Positions 15,778 through 24,110 of a stretch of 64,000 nt of DNA are shown here, piece by piece. How positions within the stretch are numbered: the first letter of the stretch is position 1; each line of letters opens with the position of its first letter. The notes beneath the pieces were generated by a model. It had not been told where the DNA came from and ran no database searches. It saw nothing but the letters and a program-made list of their open reading frames with translations. The DNA is from Streptomyces sp. IMTB 2501 (GTDB lineage: Bacteria > Actinomycetota > Actinomycetes > Streptomycetales > Streptomycetaceae), in the NCBI RefSeq assembly GCF_001953885.1, contig NZ_MQUS01000004.1, positions 248,001 through 312,000 on the forward strand, read 5' to 3'. The position numbers and the translations under genes were made by a program.

Positions 15778-17361
15778 ATGTCAGACCGTTCGTTCCCCGG
15801 CCGCCGCAGCGTGCTGCGCGGCTCCCTCGCCGCGTCGGCGGCCCTCGCCCTGCCCGTCGGTCTCGGCGCCGCCCCGGCGTTCGCCCGCTCCGGGCGCCCT
15901 CAGGCCGGCTGGGGTGTGCAGGCGGGTGACGTGACCACCGACTCCGGCCTGGTGTGGGTGCGTTCGGACCGGCCGGCGCGGATGATCGTGGAGACCGCGG
16001 CCACCGAGTCGTTCCGCAATCCGCGCAGATGGCACGGTCCCTTGCTGGGCGCCGGCACGGACTTCACCGGCACCACGCGGCTGCACGGCCTGCCCTCCGG
16101 CGAGCAGATCCATTACCGCGTGCTGCTCGCCGACCCGGACGACCCGCGCCGCACCGGCGAGCCGGTGACCGGCACCTTCCGCACGGCGCCCGTCAAGCGG
16201 CGCCAGGACGTGCGGTTCGTGTGGTCGGGCGACCTGGCCGGACAGGGTTGGGGCATCAACGAGTCCATCGGCGGCTACCGCATCTTCGACGCCATGGCGA
16301 AGGTCGACCCGGACTTCTTCCTGTGCAGCGGCGACAACATCTACGCCGACGGCCCGATCGCGGCAACCGCGAGCCTGCCCGACGGCGGCGTCTACCGGAA
16401 CGTCACGACCGAGGAGAAGTCGCACGTCGCGGTCACCCTGGACGACTACCGGGGCAACTTCCGCTACAACCTGCTGGACTCGGCACTGCGCCGGTTCAAC
16501 GCCCAGGTGCCGAACATCATCCAGTGGGACGACCACGAGGTGCGCAACAACTGGTACCCGGGCGAGGTCATCGGCACCGGCACCCCGTACCCGGCCGGCA
16601 CCAGGCTCGACGACCTGGCGCTGCGCTCCCGGCAGGCCTTCTCCGAGTACTTCCCGATCTCCACGATCAGCGGACGCCCGGACGGCCGCATCTACCGCGT
16701 CATCAGCCACGGTCCGCTGCTCGACGTGTTCGTGCTCGACATGCGCACCTACCGCAACGCGAACTCGCCGGACAACCAGACCACGGACCCGGTGGGCATC
16801 CTCGGCCGTGAGCAGCTGGAGTGGCTCAAGCGCGAGCTGGCGAAGTCCCGTGCGGTGTGGAAGGTGATCGCCAACGACATGCCGCTCGGGCTGGTCGTGC
16901 CCGACCCGGTGGAGGGCAAGCCGAACTTCGAGGCGGTGGCGCAGGGCGACCCGGGCGCCCCGCTCGGCCGCGAGCTGCAGATCGCCGAGTTGCTGCGCTT
17001 CATCAAGCACCGGCGGATCACCGGCACGGTGTGGCTGACGGCCGACGTGCACCACACCTCCGCCCAGCACTACGACCCCTCGCGAGCCGCGTTCAAGGAC
17101 TTCGAGCCGTTCTGGGAGTTCGTCTCGGGCCCGCTCAACGCCGGCGCCTTCCCGGCCAACGCCCTGGACGGCACGTTCGGCCCGGACCGGGTGTACGTCA
17201 AGGCACCCACCACCGCGAACGTGTCACCGGCCGAGGGCTACCAGTTCTTCGGCGAGGTGGACATCGACGGCGACAGCGGCGAACTGACGGTCCGGCTGCG
17301 CGAGTACGACGGCACGGTGCTGTTCACGCAGACGCTCCGGCCGGGCCGGGTCGGCCAGTAG
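15778..17361 (+). CDS. phoD: Alkaline phosphatase D, Tat-exported
   Basis: A 527-residue secreted phosphodiesterase/phosphatase of the PhoD family. The N-terminus has a twin-arginine signal, GRRSVLRGS then a hydrophobic stretch ending AAPAFA (residues 8-38). A PhoD_N beta domain follows (about 45-140), then the metallophosphatase domain (about 150-490) with SGDNIYADGP near 187, WDDHEVRNNW near 250 and TADVHHTSAQHY near 422, the Fe/Ca ligands. It releases phosphate from phosphoesters outside the cell. ATG at 15778 follows CTGGAGG; earlier in-frame starts would place the Tat motif too far in. Confidence 0.93.
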   Translation: MSDRSFPGRRSVLRGSLAASAALALPVGLGAAPAFARSGRPQAGWGVQAGDVTTDSGLVWVRSDRPARMIVETAATESFRNPRRWHGPLLGAGTDFTGTTRLHGLPSGEQIHYRVLLADPDDPRRTGEPVTGTFRTAPVKRRQDVRFVWSGDLAGQGWGINESIGGYRIFDAMAKVDPDFFLCSGDNIYADGPIAATASLPDGGVYRNVTTEEKSHVAVTLDDYRGNFRYNLLDSALRRFNAQVPNIIQWDDHEVRNNWYPGEVIGTGTPYPAGTRLDDLALRSRQAFSEYFPISTISGRPDGRIYRVISHGPLLDVFVLDMRTYRNANSPDNQTTDPVGILGREQLEWLKRELAKSRAVWKVIANDMPLGLVVPDPVEGKPNFEAVAQGDPGAPLGRELQIAELLRFIKHRRITGTVWLTADVHHTSAQHYDPSRAAFKDFEPFWEFVSGPLNAGAFPANALDGTFGPDRVYVKAPTTANVSPAEGYQFFGEVDIDGDSGELTVRLREYDGTVLFTQTLRPGRVGQ

Positions 17362-17420
17362 GCAACCCCTGGACCCAGCAGCCCTTTTCGCAGGTCAGGC
17401 CGATTGTCAGTGGTCGCGGC

Positions 17421-17426
17421 TACGGT
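17421..17426 (+). promoter_or_regulatory. -10-like TACGGT before a small leaderless-type ORF
   Basis: TACGGT lies 6 nt before the ATG at 17433, the leaderless spacing. No matching -35 at 17-18 nt is seen. Confidence 0.3.
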
Positions 17427-17432
17427 TTTCGT

Positions 17433-17636
17433 ATGACGCGATCACTGCAGGCCATGACCCTTTCCCGTCCCTCCGCGCCGAAGTCGGCGGAGGACGACAA
17501 CGCCACGATCTGGGGCCGCACGGTGCGAGCCCGCCCGATCGTAAAATTCAACACAAAAAGGACGGAGCATGCTTTACCCATCGGTCACAAACAGTTCGTG
17601 ATCACGCAACACCCTTCCTTCACAGTGGGTGCATGA
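17433..17636 (+). CDS. Hypothetical small protein (67 aa) overlapping the ACT-GNAT gene
   Basis: A possible 67-residue basic protein starting MTRSLQAMTLSRPSAPKSAE and ending HPSFTVGA. Its stop overlaps the next start as ATGA, an arrangement that often marks true coupled genes, and a leaderless-type -10 precedes it. Against this, its lower half crosses an AT-rich stretch (17540-17600) that looks like a promoter and leader, and no family is recognised. I regard it as uncertain. Confidence 0.3.
   Translation: MTRSLQAMTLSRPSAPKSAEDDNATIWGRTVRARPIVKFNTKRTEHALPIGHKQFVITQHPSFTVGA
17542..17547 (+). promoter_or_regulatory. -10 element TAAAAT upstream of leader peptide and ACT-GNAT gene
   Basis: TAAAAT is close to the ideal -10 and stands in the only AT-rich stretch of the region. 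Transcription would start near 17554, just before the ribosome binding site of the short leader at 17569. Confidence 0.4.
17569..17601 (+). CDS. Putative 10-aa leader peptide before the ACT-GNAT gene
   Basis: ATG at 17569 follows AAGGA by 6 nt and encodes MLYPSVTNSS then TGA. The downstream ACT-GNAT start at 17633 has no clear ribosome binding site, so this leader could set ribosome loading on the message. It is in a different frame from both overlapping readings. Confidence 0.35.
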   Translation: MLYPSVTNSS

Positions 17637-19078
17637 GTGCAGACATGTCTGATGTGACCCGGGCGAAGCACGGCCGGCCCGTCCACCATTGGCGGCGCGA
17701 TCTCGTGGAACTCGCTGCCCTGTTCACCGCCGTGGCGGTCGCCGACGGAGTGGCGAATCTGATCGGGCACGGCCCCGACGGCCCCGCTCTGCTGGTCATC
17801 TCGGCCCTCGTGCTGGCCGCGACGGCAGGCTTCCACACATGGTGGGCACGGCGCCACGGACACGCACCGCCGACCGAAGATACCGGCGCCCGGCCGTCCG
17901 CCGAGACGCGGTCGGCCGGGCCCTGCGAGCGGCCGGGCGAGCCGGCGGACGACACGGCGGCCGCCGGTGCCCTGTGGCGGATGCGGACGACGGTCAAGGA
18001 CGAGCCGGGTTCGCTGGCGGCGCTGTGCACGGCGCTGGCCGAGCGGCACGTCGACATCCTGAGCCTCCAGACACACCCGCTGGCCGACGGCACCGTGGAC
18101 GAGTTCCTGCTGCGGGCGCCCGGCGCGCTGGCGGCGGGCGAGATCAGCCGAGTGGTCTCGCTGGCCGGCGGCGCGTCCACCTGGATCGAGCGGGCCGATG
18201 CCCACGACCTGGTCGACGCCCCCACCCGGGTGCTCGGCCTGGCCGCGCGCACCGCGCTGGACGCCGCCGAACTGCCGCTGGCACTGCGCCAGTTGCTGGG
18301 CCGGTGCACGATCCGCTCACTGCCCGGGACACCGGTCGGCGGGGACCGCGGGCCGCAGCCGGTGCCGGTCGAGGGCGTGCTGGAGGACACCGTGATGCGG
18401 CTGCGGGCGCCGGAGGGCGGCGTGCTCACCGTGGAGCGGCCGTATCTGCCGTTCACACCGACCGAGTTCGCCAGGGCCCGTGCCCTGGTGGAGCTGGACA
18501 ACCGGCTCGGTCCGCGCATCCCGCGCGGCAAGGACGTGCTGACGCTGCCCGAGGGCAACGACATCACGGTCCGCCGGGTCGACACCACAGACGTGGCCGC
18601 GGCGAAGGCGATGCACGAGCGGTGCTCGCCGCGCACCCTCGACCTGCGCTACCACGGCCCGGTCAGCGACGCGGGCCGCTATCTGAACCACCTGCTCAGC
18701 CCCCGTTTCGGCCGCACCCTGGCCGCGCAGACCGCCTCCGGCCGCATAGTCGGCCTCGGGCATCTGCTGTGGGACGGCGACGAGACCGAGGTCGCGCTGC
18801 TGATCGAGGACGAGTGGCAGCAGCGCGGCATCGGCGGCGAGCTGCTCGGTCGGCTCGTGGCGATGGCCGTGGAAGCCGGCTGCGAGAGCGTGTACGCCGT
18901 CACGCAGGCCTCCAACACCGGCATGGTCGCCGCGATGCGCGGTCTCGGGCTGCCGCTGGACTACCAGATCGAGGAGGGCACGCTGGTGATCACGGCCCGC
19001 CTGGACGTCGTACCGGCCGCTTCCCGGCTGCGGCAGGACACCGGGCGCCGGCTCGGCGACCCGGCCCGCCGCGACTGA
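17633..19078 (+). CDS. ACT domain / GNAT acetyltransferase fusion with N-terminal membrane helices
   Basis: A 481-residue multi-domain protein. Residues 22-65 hold two hydrophobic stretches (LVELAALFTAVAVADGVANLI and ALLVISALVLAATAGFHTWW), a likely membrane hairpin. An ACT-type regulatory domain follows (about 115-185, LWRMRTTVKDEPGSLAALCTALAERHVDILSLQTHPL), then an unassigned region, then a GNAT domain (about 310-460) with IEDEWQQRGIGGELLGRLVAMA as motif A. ACT domains bind amino acids, so acetyltransfer may be controlled by an amino acid, as in bacterial lysine acetyltransferases with sensor domains. Substrate is unknown. Confidence 0.82.
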   Translation: MSADMSDVTRAKHGRPVHHWRRDLVELAALFTAVAVADGVANLIGHGPDGPALLVISALVLAATAGFHTWWARRHGHAPPTEDTGARPSAETRSAGPCERPGEPADDTAAAGALWRMRTTVKDEPGSLAALCTALAERHVDILSLQTHPLADGTVDEFLLRAPGALAAGEISRVVSLAGGASTWIERADAHDLVDAPTRVLGLAARTALDAAELPLALRQLLGRCTIRSLPGTPVGGDRGPQPVPVEGVLEDTVMRLRAPEGGVLTVERPYLPFTPTEFARARALVELDNRLGPRIPRGKDVLTLPEGNDITVRRVDTTDVAAAKAMHERCSPRTLDLRYHGPVSDAGRYLNHLLSPRFGRTLAAQTASGRIVGLGHLLWDGDETEVALLIEDEWQQRGIGGELLGRLVAMAVEAGCESVYAVTQASNTGMVAAMRGLGLPLDYQIEEGTLVITARLDVVPAASRLRQDTGRRLGDPARRD

Positions 19079-19230
19079 CAGCGCTCACGCGGGGACGACG
19101 GCCCGGTGCCCTCGGCCGAGCCGCACGCGGTGCACCAGCCCGGACGAATCCGCCGCGACGGCTCTCGGCCACGACGTCGGCGTCCGCGGCGGTGCCCCTC
19201 TCTGCGCAGCCCACCGTCGACCGGTACCGC

Positions 19231-20430
19231 TCAGCGTGCCGCTTCCTGAAGCGGTAGCGGCTCCCGGGTCCGTTCCCCCAACGCCTGATCCAGGTCGGCC
19301 CAGAGATCGTCGACGTCCTCCAGCCCCACCGACAACCGCAGGAGCCGGTCGCTCACCCCGGCCCCGCGCCGGTCGTCGGCGTCGACGATGCGGTGGCTGA
19401 TGGAGGCGGGGTGCTGGATGAGCGTGTCGACGCTGCCCAGGCTGACCGCAGGGGTGACGAGCCGGACCCGGGAGATGACCTCGTGGGGGTCGCCGTCCAC
19501 CTCGAAGGCGATCATCGCGCCGCCGAGCCGTGGGTAGTGGACGCGGGCCACTCGCGGGTCGGCGGCGAGCCGGCGGGCCAGTTCGGCGGCGTTCGCGGAG
19601 GCCGCCCGCACCCGCACCGGCAGGGTGGACAGCCCGCGCAGCAGCAGATAGCCGGCCAGCGGATGCAGCACACCGCCGGTGGCGAACCGTATCTGGCGGA
19701 GCCGGCCGGCGAACTCCTCGTCGCAGGCGACCACTCCGGCGAGCACATCGCCGTGCCCGCCGAGGTACTTGGTGGCGCTGTGCAGCACCATACGGGCGCC
19801 GTGCTCGGCCGGGCGTTGCAGTACGGGTGTGGCGAAGGTGTTGTCGGCGAGCAGCGGTACCGCGCCGCAGGCGTGCGCGATGGCCCGCAGGTCCAGCTCG
19901 GCGAGGGTCGGGTTGGCCGGGGACTCGACCATCACCAGGCCGGTGTCCGGGCGCACCGCGTCGGCGATGCCGGCCGGGTCGGTCCAGGTGACCTCGGTGC
20001 CGAGCAGCCCGGCGGTGAGCAGATGGTCGCTGCAGCCGTACAGGGGCCGTACCGCGACCACATGGCGCAGGCCCAGGGAGGAGCGAGCCAGCAGGACGGC
20101 GCTGAGCGCCGCCATGCCGCTGGCGAAGGCGACCGCGGACTCGGTGCCCTCCAGCCGGGCGAGGGCGGTCTCGAAGCGGGCGACGGTCGGGTTGCCGAGA
20201 CGGCCGTAGACGGGCGGTCCCACCGGGTCGGCGCCGTCGGTGGCGAAGGCGTCGATACGGGCGGCCTCGGCGCGGCTGTCGTAGGAGGGGTAGGTGGTGG
20301 ACAGGTCGATCGGCGGGGCGTGCAGGCCCTGGCGGGCGAGATCGTCGCGGCCGGCATGCACGGCCTCGGTGGCCAGGGCTCTCGATGCGGTGCGTACGCC
20401 GTCGTAGGCACCGGTGGTCGCTGTGTCCAT
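19231..20430 (-). CDS. Trans-sulfuration PLP enzyme (cystathionine/methionine gamma-lyase type)
   Basis: A 399-residue Cys/Met-metabolism PLP enzyme. The PLP lysine is in HSATKYLGGHGD (Lys221), the cofactor Asp is in LLADNTFATP (Asp196) and the neighbouring-subunit Tyr is in PVYGRLGNPT (Tyr75). The family includes cystathionine gamma-synthase, gamma-lyase and methionine gamma-lyase; I cannot separate these by eye, but pairing with a divergent Lrp/AsnC regulator favours a catabolic gamma-lyase. ATG at 20430 gives the standard length. The frame is open far upstream only as an antisense artefact over the next genes. Confidence 0.87.
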   Translation of the reverse strand: MDTATTGAYDGVRTASRALATEAVHAGRDDLARQGLHAPPIDLSTTYPSYDSRAEAARIDAFATDGADPVGPPVYGRLGNPTVARFETALARLEGTESAVAFASGMAALSAVLLARSSLGLRHVVAVRPLYGCSDHLLTAGLLGTEVTWTDPAGIADAVRPDTGLVMVESPANPTLAELDLRAIAHACGAVPLLADNTFATPVLQRPAEHGARMVLHSATKYLGGHGDVLAGVVACDEEFAGRLRQIRFATGGVLHPLAGYLLLRGLSTLPVRVRAASANAAELARRLAADPRVARVHYPRLGGAMIAFEVDGDPHEVISRVRLVTPAVSLGSVDTLIQHPASISHRIVDADDRRGAGVSDRLLRLSVGLEDVDDLWADLDQALGERTREPLPLQEAAR

Positions 20431-20478
20431 GGGCGGAAGGGTGAACAGTGAGCGGTTCTCTGGGATCGAACACCGTGC

Positions 20479-20484
20479 TACGTT
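20479..20484 (+). promoter_or_regulatory. -10 element for leaderless Lrp message
   Basis: TACGTT lies 6 nt before the ATG at 20491, giving a leaderless message. It sits in the 60-bp divergent gap shared with the gamma-lyase gene. Confidence 0.45.
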
Positions 20485-20490
20485 CGAGTC

Positions 20491-20976
20491 ATGGCCGAAT
20501 CTGTCGTACTGGATCCGGTTGATCTTCATCTGCTGCGGCTGCTGCAGAACGACGCCCGGATCACCTACCGCGACCTCGCCGAACAGGTGGGTGTGGCGCC
20601 GTCGACGTGTCTGGACCGGGTGACCCGGCTGCGCCGCTCGGGCGTGATCCTCGGCCATGAGCTGCGGCTGGATCCGGCCAAGCTGGGGCGCGGGCTGCAG
20701 GCACTGCTGCTGGTGCAGGTCAGGCCGCACCGGCGGGAGCTGGTCGGCCCCTTCGTCGAGCGGATCCGGGCGCTGCCGGAAGCACGGACGGTGTTCCATC
20801 TGACCGGGCCGGACGACTATCTGGTGCATGTGGCCGTCGCGGACATGGCCGATCTGCAGCGTCTGGTGCTCGACGAGTTCACCGCGCGGCGCGAGGTGGC
20901 ACGGGTGGAGACCCGGTTGATCTTCCAGCAGTGGGAGTGCGGCCCGCTGTTGCCTCCCGGCCACGCCCAGAGCTGA
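20491..20976 (+). CDS. Lrp/AsnC family regulator
   Basis: A 161-residue Lrp-type regulator with an N-terminal helix-turn-helix (about 5-60, LHLLRLLQNDARITYRDLAEQVGVAPSTCLDRVTRL) and a C-terminal RAM/ACT-like ligand-binding domain (about 70-150). It is divergent from the gamma-lyase type enzyme with a 60-bp gap, so it very probably controls that gene in response to an amino acid. Confidence 0.93.
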   Translation: MAESVVLDPVDLHLLRLLQNDARITYRDLAEQVGVAPSTCLDRVTRLRRSGVILGHELRLDPAKLGRGLQALLLVQVRPHRRELVGPFVERIRALPEARTVFHLTGPDDYLVHVAVADMADLQRLVLDEFTARREVARVETRLIFQQWECGPLLPPGHAQS

Positions 20977-21027
20977 ATCCCCCAAACGTGGGTGACGCGG
21001 AGATCGTTGTCGTACGAGGATGGCGAC

Positions 21028-22719
21028 ATGTCTGAGACGAAGAGCCCGCTGCCCCGTCAGGTCGCCGACGCGTACGTGGACGACCTCATCGCCCTCGACC
21101 CGGTCACCGGAACCTACCTCGGTGTGAAGGAGAGTTCGAGCCGGCTGCCCGACTACTCGCCCGCGGGCCAGGCGGCCCTCGCGGAGCTGGCCCGGGCCAC
21201 CCTCACGAAGCTGGACGCGGCGGAGCGGCAGCCCGGTGCGGACAGTGACGTGGAGCGGCGCTGCGGGCGGCTGCTGCGGGAGCGGCTGACCGCCGAACTC
21301 GCCGTGCACGAGGCGGACGAGCACCTGCGCGCGGTCGGCAACATGAGCACGCCGGGCCACTCGGTGCGGGACATCTTCACGGTCACCCCGGCGCAGACGG
21401 ACGAGGACTGGGCGGCGATCGCCGAGCGGCTGCGCGCGGTGCCGGGCGCGCTCGCGGGCTACCGTGAATCGCTGCAACTGGGCCTGGACCGCAAGCTGTT
21501 CGCGGCGCCGCGGCCGACGGCGACGTACATCCAGCAGCTCACCGAGTGGACGGACACGGACGGCCAGGGCCGCGGCTGGTACGAGGACTTCGCCGCCGCG
21601 GGTCCCGAGGCGCTGCGCACGGAGCTGGACGAGGCGGCCCGCGCGGCGACCGGCGCGCTGGTGGAGCTGCGGGACTGGCTGCGGGACGTGTACGCGCCGG
21701 CGATCGAGGGCGCCCCGAACACGGTGGGCCGCGAGCGGTATGCGCGCTGGGCCCGCTACTTCAACGGCACCGATCTGGACCTGGACGAGGCGTACGCGTA
21801 CGGCTGGGCGGAGTTCCACCGGATCCTCGGCGAGATGAAGCAGGAGGCGGACAAGATCCTGCCCGGCGCCGAGACCCCCTGGGTGGCGCTCGCGCACCTC
21901 GACGAGCACGGCCGGCACATCGAGGGCGTGGAAGAGGTCCGGGAGTGGCTGCAGGGCCTGATGGACAAGGCCATCGAGGACCTGGACGGCACGCACTTCG
22001 AACTCGCCGAGCGGGTGCGGAAGGTGGAATCGCGCATCGCGCCGCCCGGCGGTGCCGCGGCTCCCTACTACACGGCACCGTCGGAGGACTTCTCCCGCCC
22101 GGGCCGCACCTGGCTGCCGACGATGGGCCAGACGCGGTTCCCGGTGTACGACCTCGTCTCGACCTGGTACCACGAGGGTGTGCCCGGGCATCATCTGCAG
22201 CTCGCGCAGTGGGCGCACGTGGCCGAGAACCTCTCCCGCTACCAGGCGACGATCGGCGGGGTCAGCGCCAACGCCGAGGGCTGGGCGCTGTACGCGGAGC
22301 GGCTGATGGACGAGCTGGGCTACCTCACCAGTCCCGATGAGCGGCTCGGCTATCTGGACGCGCAGATGATGCGGGCGGCGCGGGTGATCGTGGACATCGG
22401 CATGCATCTGGAGCTGGAGATTCCCGCCGACTCGCCGTTCCACCCCGGTGAGCGGTGGACTCCGGAGCTGGCGCAGGAGTTCTTCGGCTCGCACAGCAGC
22501 CGGCCGGCGGACTTCGTGGAGAGCGAGCTGACCCGGTACCTGACGATTCCGGGCCAGGCGATCGGCTACAAGCTCGGCGAGCGGGCGTGGCTGCTGGGCC
22601 GGGAGAACGCCCGCGCGCGGCACGGTGACGCCTTCGATCTGAAGGCCTGGCACATGGCGGCCCTGTCCCAGGGCTCGCTGGGCCTGGACGACCTGGTGGA
22701 CGAACTGTCCCAGCTCTGA
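21028..22719 (+). CDS. DUF885 domain metallopeptidase-like protein
   Basis: A 563-residue DUF885 protein. This family resembles M32-type carboxypeptidases. The zinc site is visible as WYHEGVPGHHLQLAQ near residues 383-397, where HEGxPGHH matches the DUF885 form of HExxH, and a downstream ANAEGWALYAERLMDELG provides the third ligand Glu. It has no signal peptide and is probably cytosolic, acting on small peptides. ATG at 21028 follows GAGGATGG; the frame's earlier start adds 12 unlikely residues. Length is normal. Confidence 0.88.
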   Translation: MSETKSPLPRQVADAYVDDLIALDPVTGTYLGVKESSSRLPDYSPAGQAALAELARATLTKLDAAERQPGADSDVERRCGRLLRERLTAELAVHEADEHLRAVGNMSTPGHSVRDIFTVTPAQTDEDWAAIAERLRAVPGALAGYRESLQLGLDRKLFAAPRPTATYIQQLTEWTDTDGQGRGWYEDFAAAGPEALRTELDEAARAATGALVELRDWLRDVYAPAIEGAPNTVGRERYARWARYFNGTDLDLDEAYAYGWAEFHRILGEMKQEADKILPGAETPWVALAHLDEHGRHIEGVEEVREWLQGLMDKAIEDLDGTHFELAERVRKVESRIAPPGGAAAPYYTAPSEDFSRPGRTWLPTMGQTRFPVYDLVSTWYHEGVPGHHLQLAQWAHVAENLSRYQATIGGVSANAEGWALYAERLMDELGYLTSPDERLGYLDAQMMRAARVIVDIGMHLELEIPADSPFHPGERWTPELAQEFFGSHSSRPADFVESELTRYLTIPGQAIGYKLGERAWLLGRENARARHGDAFDLKAWHMAALSQGSLGLDDLVDELSQL

Positions 22720-22721
22720 CG

Positions 22722-22737
22722 GCCAGGGGTCCCTGGC
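22722..22737. terminator. Hairpin just after the DUF885 gene
   Basis: GCCAGG/CCTGGC pairs over 6 bp with a 4-nt loop, 3 nt past the DUF885 stop. It is the first of two hairpins between these convergent genes. Confidence 0.45.
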
Positions 22738-22788
22738 GCCCGAAGATCCCAGAAGTTCTCAGGCGCCCCGGGGGTCTCAGAGGTCCTC

Positions 22789-22812
22789 CCTGGGTCCCCA
22801 GAGGGTCCCAGG
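22789..22812. terminator. Second hairpin between DUF885 and SDR genes
   Basis: CCTGGG/CCCAGG forms 6 bp, then one mismatch and 3 more pairs around a CAGA loop. It ends 2 nt before the SDR stop and can end transcription from either side. The 90-bp gap is made of degenerate copies of TCCCAG/CTCAG. Confidence 0.5.
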
Positions 22813-22814
22813 CC

Positions 22815-23657
22815 TCAACGCCGGAAGCCGCCTTCCGAGTTGATGACCTCCCCGGTGATCCACCCGGCCTCGTCCGTCACCAGCCAGGCGACGAGGCGGG
22901 CCGGATCGTCGGGGAGGCCCCAGCGTCCGCCGGGGAACCGCGCGGCCACGGCGGCGTGGACCTCACCGGTCGCGTAACCGGTGTCCACCGGGCCCGGGTT
23001 GACCGCGTTCACCGTGATGCCGCGCTCGGCGAGCGTGTCGGCCAGGGATCGGGTGATCGAGGCGAGGGCGCCCTTCTGGAGGGCGTAGGCGATCTCGCCC
23101 GGCATACCGCCTGCGATGTCCTGCCCCGACGTCATCAGCACCACGCGCCCGCCGGGGACGCCATCAGGCAGTGCGGCGCGCGCACGGGCGTAGGCCTGCA
23201 CGAGCAGCAGGACCGAGCGGGTGTCGACCGCCCAGTGCGCGTCGAGCATCGCGGCGTCGATCTCGTCCAGGGTGCCGTCCGAACCGCTGAGGGCGTGATT
23301 GGCGACGAGAATGTCCAGTCGGCCGAACTCGCCGACGACGGTGTCGATCAGCCGTGCCGGTTCGGCCGGGTCGGCCAGATCCCCGGGGCCCGCGACGACC
23401 CGCGCCCCCGGATCCCCCACCACCTCACGCACGGAACCGACGACCGCCTCGATGCTGTCGGCGCCCCACGGCATGGCCCGGTCGTGCGCCACATGATGAT
23501 GCAGATACACGCTCGCCCCGTACGCGGCCAGCCGCCTCGCCACGGCATGTCCGATCCCGGCACGCCGACTCGCGCCGGTCACGAGGGCGGTACGACCGCG
23601 CAGCGGCTGCGGGTCACGACGCAGGTCTTCCGGGGCAGGGCGCACAGGGGAGGGCAT
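22815..23657 (-). CDS. SDR family oxidoreductase
   Basis: A 280-residue short-chain dehydrogenase/reductase. The cofactor turn is TGASRRAGIG near residues 27-36, the catalytic Ser is in VVLMTSGQD near 170 and the catalytic pair is YALQK (Y-x3-K) near 185. PGPVDTGYATGEV follows as usual. A variant TGASRRAGIG turn is typical of the 'SDR oxidoreductase' set related to 3-oxoacyl-ACP reductases. Substrate unknown. It is a single gene with a 450-bp empty stretch before it. Confidence 0.88.
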   Translation of the reverse strand: MPSPVRPAPEDLRRDPQPLRGRTALVTGASRRAGIGHAVARRLAAYGASVYLHHHVAHDRAMPWGADSIEAVVGSVREVVGDPGARVVAGPGDLADPAEPARLIDTVVGEFGRLDILVANHALSGSDGTLDEIDAAMLDAHWAVDTRSVLLLVQAYARARAALPDGVPGGRVVLMTSGQDIAGGMPGEIAYALQKGALASITRSLADTLAERGITVNAVNPGPVDTGYATGEVHAAVAARFPGGRWGLPDDPARLVAWLVTDEAGWITGEVINSEGGFRR

Positions 23658-24110
23658 GGCGGATCAGCCTAGGGGCGTGCGGAGCGCCGCGCGAGCGAAT
23701 CAGGGGGCGCGGTCCGGCCCACGGACGTCTTCCACGCACAGGCATGCGAGCAGTGACGTAGGCCTGCAGTGAACCGCAGGCCCTGGACGATCATCGTGTG
23801 GGGTCCTCCCGGGACGAGCCCGGGCAACGGTTGGCTCACCTGTCGTACGGTGCAGGCCGACGCTTCTGCCCCGCGTCGGCGATCTCCCTGGTCCACGCCG
23901 CAAAAGCCCTCACCGTCCCGGGCCGATCGCGGAGCGACCGGACTTCGCCGTCCTCGGCGAAGGCCGTCCGGGTGGGTCCGGAGCCTGGCGACTCGCCTCG
24001 CCCTGTGGCCGTGCCGCCGGGCGCTCGGCCGTCCGGCCGTCCCCCGGTGGCGTAACCGGCCCGGCGGCGGCTAGCTGGTGCCGGAGGCGAGGTGGAGGAG
24101 GCGGAGCGGC
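23658..24110. other. 453-bp stretch without a convincing gene
   Basis: Several frames are open because of high GC, but none has a family match or a good start. It does hold clear inverted repeats: GGCCTGC/GCAGGCC (23761-23767 with 23776-23782), CCCGGG/CCCGGG near 23815-23826 and CTTCGCCG/CGGCGAAG (23943-23962). It should also contain the SDR promoter on the minus strand. Small RNA genes or a decayed gene cannot be excluded. Confidence 0.5.
23943..23962. terminator. Perfect 8-bp hairpin in the non-coding stretch
   Basis: CTTCGCCG (23943-23950), a TCCT loop, and CGGCGAAG (23955-23962). No gene ends nearby, so it may end an unannotated small transcript. Confidence 0.4.

Noticed and set aside
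20431..22653. Very long antisense frame continuing the gamma-lyase frame over the Lrp and DUF885 genes
   Set aside because: It is the high-GC shadow of two well-supported plus-strand genes and has no family match.
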